NCBI GenBank assembly: GCA_002482865.1 | Contig: DLGU01000214.1 | Location: forward strand, 13,064 to 29,449 | From: Porphyrobacter sp. UBA7686 | GTDB taxonomy: Bacteria > Pseudomonadota > Alphaproteobacteria > Sphingomonadales > Sphingomonadaceae | DNA length: 16,386 bases | Reading direction: 5' to 3' | In this document: piece after piece, positions 14,984 to 16,386 of the stretch | How the letters are laid out: each line of letters opens with the position of its first letter | Position numbering within the stretch: position 1 is the stretch's first letter | The notes under the pieces: generated by a model | Database searches by the model: none | Seen by the model: only the letters and a program-made list of their open reading frames with translations | What the model was told of the DNA's origin: nothing | Made by a program: the position numbers and the translations under genes

Positions 14984-15095
14984 TAATCACTGCCGACCAG
15001 GCCATTTGCGGCCATTTGGGGCCACTTGATGCCAGTTGATTGGACCAACCCATCAAAGCGTAACCACGCGTTTTTCACCCTGATAATCACTGATT
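14984..15095. repeat. Paired TAATCACTG repeats and palindromes around the iteron array
   Basis: TAATCACTG occurs at 14984-14992 and 15084-15092, exactly 100 bp apart and flanking the four tandem repeats. The second copy lies in the palindrome AATCA-C-TGATT (15085-15095) and overlaps GATAAT (15082-15087), a possible -10 box of the Rep-like gene. TTGG-A-CCAA (15040-15048) is a further small palindrome directly after the array. Confidence 0.5.
15001..15040 (+). repeat. Four tandem 10-bp iteron-like repeats
   Basis: Four units stand head-to-tail with an exact 10-bp period: GCCATTTGCG, GCCATTTGGG, GCCACTTGAT and GCCAGTTGAT (consensus GCCANTTGNN). The period puts every unit on the same helix face, as in Rep-binding iterons. 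The array ends 72 bp before the Rep-like start codon, so a role in replication initiation and/or autoregulation is likely but inferred. Confidence 0.7.
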
Positions 15096-15112
15096 GATGA
15101 AGGAGATCGCCC

Positions 15113-16189
15113 ATGAAGGGGTTCGCCGAGAGGAAGCCCGAAGAGTCGCTGGCCGACATCTTCCGGCGCAACACTGCACGCAACAACAGCTTTCGCGGCA
15201 AGATTGATAGGGCTCTTGGAAGGTTCGAGATACCGACGAAGTTTAGGTCGCTGTGCGACCAGATATTGGGCCGCAATCACCAGTGCGCTGACTGGCTCGC
15301 CTCAAATCGACTGGGTCGTGACGTGCTGACGCGCAGCTTGGTCAACCGGATGGTTGCCGGGTTCGAAGAGTGGCCCGATCACCAGTTCCATTTTCTAACG
15401 CTGATCCACGACGGGTGGCAAACTGCAAACTTCGAAGTTTACGTTGACCTCATCGACATCGAAGCGCGTGCGCGGCAGATCTTCAAAAAATTGAAGAACG
15501 AGGGCGTCGCGGCAGTCATTGGCTTCATTGAGCTTCAAGGCATGGGTCGGGATGAGGGGCGTGGCAAGCGAAGGATCTTTCCCCATGTCCATGCCATCAT
15601 TGTCGCCCCCGACGGATTTAGGCCGAAAGTCACAGCGAAGAAGCTATCGAAGCTGAGGCGGCTTCGGTGTAAGTCGGGGGCTCCGACAGTCCACATTTCG
15701 AAGCGCATGGAAACGAAGGAGGATGTGGCACGCGCGGCCAGCTATATGATCAAGGAGCCCTTTAGCGGCAAGTTTTATAAGCGGTCATTGAAGAAGGTGC
15801 GCTTTGCCTCAACCGTCAAAGGAATGCACCTGAACGTCTGTCTTCGTCTCAGCGAAGTTCTGAGCCATTTGAGCTTCCCCGAGCTGTTCCTGGCTTCTGG
15901 TCAATGGACCGGTTTGCGATCGAAAATCTTGGCTGAAGTCCACCTATCGAAGGAGTTCAGGCGGTCGCACTGCTATCAGACGAGCCATCGACAAGCGCAA
16001 TTTTGGGCTTCGATTCCGCGGACCGACAAGACAGTTGGGTGCCCAGTCTACGTCAATCGCAAGCGTCATAGCGGCGGAACCAATGTGCCTCCCAATGTTA
16101 AGCCACGTCTTTCGCCTAAAGAGCGACGCGAACTGAGGGCAGATCGAGCACGCCAACGTAGGCGTCGCGCAGGGCTAGAGAGGAGATAA
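15113..16189 (+). CDS. HUH-endonuclease, rolling-circle Rep-like protein
   Basis: This 358-aa protein has the three ordered motifs of a single-tyrosine HUH endonuclease. Motif 1 is HFLTLIHD (93-100, end of the first strand). Motif 2 is FPHVHAIIV (156-164), where H158-V-H160 would bind the metal. Motif 3 is AASYMIKEP (208-216), with Y211 as candidate nucleophile and K214 three residues on. A strand VIGFIELQG (135-143) precedes the HUH strand, and the HUH-to-Tyr spacing (~50) fits Rep proteins. The N-terminal ~85 residues and C-terminal ~130, ending in a basic tail (ELRADRARQRRRRAG), match nothing I know. The start is ATG 15113 with AGGAG seven bases upstream. It probably nicks a specific origin and holds the 5' end on Tyr. 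Alternatives are a relaxase or an HUH transposase, but the position after an iteron-like array favours Rep. Assignment is by motif only. Confidence 0.72.
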   Translation: MKGFAERKPEESLADIFRRNTARNNSFRGKIDRALGRFEIPTKFRSLCDQILGRNHQCADWLASNRLGRDVLTRSLVNRMVAGFEEWPDHQFHFLTLIHDGWQTANFEVYVDLIDIEARARQIFKKLKNEGVAAVIGFIELQGMGRDEGRGKRRIFPHVHAIIVAPDGFRPKVTAKKLSKLRRLRCKSGAPTVHISKRMETKEDVARAASYMIKEPFSGKFYKRSLKKVRFASTVKGMHLNVCLRLSEVLSHLSFPELFLASGQWTGLRSKILAEVHLSKEFRRSHCYQTSHRQAQFWASIPRTDKTVGCPVYVNRKRHSGGTNVPPNVKPRLSPKERRELRADRARQRRRRAGLERR

Positions 16190-16386
16190 TTCTGCTCCAG
16201 AACGGACACCTATCTACGATATTGAGTCACAGACTTAACCGCAGTCGGATTGGTGGATATTGGGCCAGATAATGGCAGCCTTTCGCCCAAATAGCTGTCA
16301 AAGCGAACAACCTGTAGATGCTCCAATTCGGGCAAGGGTGCCAATCAGCCATAATGGCCAAACCTGGGACAGGACGTGTAAAAACG
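16190..16386. other. Noncoding tail of the window
   Basis: I see no gene in the last 197 bases. A small palindrome GCCAT-A-ATGGC (16348-16358) is present and partly resembles the GCCAT start of the upstream iterons. That is too little to call another array. Confidence 0.4.

Larger units (their letters stand above)
11715..16386. mobile_element. Integrative element at tRNA-Thr (left end; right end outside window)
   Basis: The lines of evidence are a tRNA 3' fragment at the left edge, a tyrosine integrase within 150 bp, an excisionase-like HTH protein, orphan genes, iteron-like repeats and an HUH Rep-like protein. All of these have visibly lower GC and different codon use from the genes to the left. 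Because the tRNA fragment points its 3' end away from the integrase, the intact tRNA-Thr should lie at the other end of the element, to the right of this window. There are no conjugation, capsid or IS genes within the visible 4.7 kb. It may be a small replicative integrative element, a phage satellite, or the start of a larger island. Confidence 0.7.

Overview
The left ~11.5 kb looks like high-GC Alphaproteobacterial chromosome, probably order Sphingomonadales (Erythrobacter/Porphyrobacter-like). The basis is the AccA sequence, the abundance of TonB-dependent receptors and the GC-rich codon use. The assignment is inference, since no rRNA or other phylogenetic marker is present.

Layout. (a) 1-1730: complete accA (fatty-acid synthesis), then an exported protein of unknown function. 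(b) 1738-11530: a transport and hydrolase locus. A serine beta-lactamase-fold hydrolase and an atypical TonB-dependent receptor lie on the minus strand. Divergent from the latter, a siderophore-type TonB-dependent receptor is followed 5 bp later by an ABC ATPase. Running towards these on the minus strand are two related ABC-2 permeases, each with a large extracytoplasmic domain. The two halves of the ABC transporter are therefore in convergent units whose stop codons abut. An 18-bp motif (15/18 identical) occurs in the divergent receptor promoter and again just upstream of the first permease, which suggests one regulator controls both units. The second permease carries an in-frame TAA at codon 101 and is probably broken.

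(c) About 11715 to the right edge: an integrated mobile element with lower GC and different codon use. Its left edge is a tRNA-Thr(TGT)-like sequence with an intact 3' half and a degenerate 5' half, as expected where an element ends at a tRNA attachment site. A tyrosine integrase follows. Next comes a divergent pair: a 173-aa orphan on the minus strand and, on the plus strand, a small helix-turn-helix protein coupled to a 193-aa orphan. Three copies of a 17-bp operator (GTGTG-N7-CACAC) lie between them. After a 13-bp perfect inverted repeat and four tandem 10-bp iteron-like repeats comes a 358-aa protein with the three motifs of a single-tyrosine HUH (rolling-circle Rep-type) endonuclease. The right end of the element is beyond the window.

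The most notable content is the compact integrase / HTH / orphan / iteron / HUH-Rep-like module, which I could not match to a named element family. Second is the two-receptor plus ABC-2 locus tied together by a shared putative operator.
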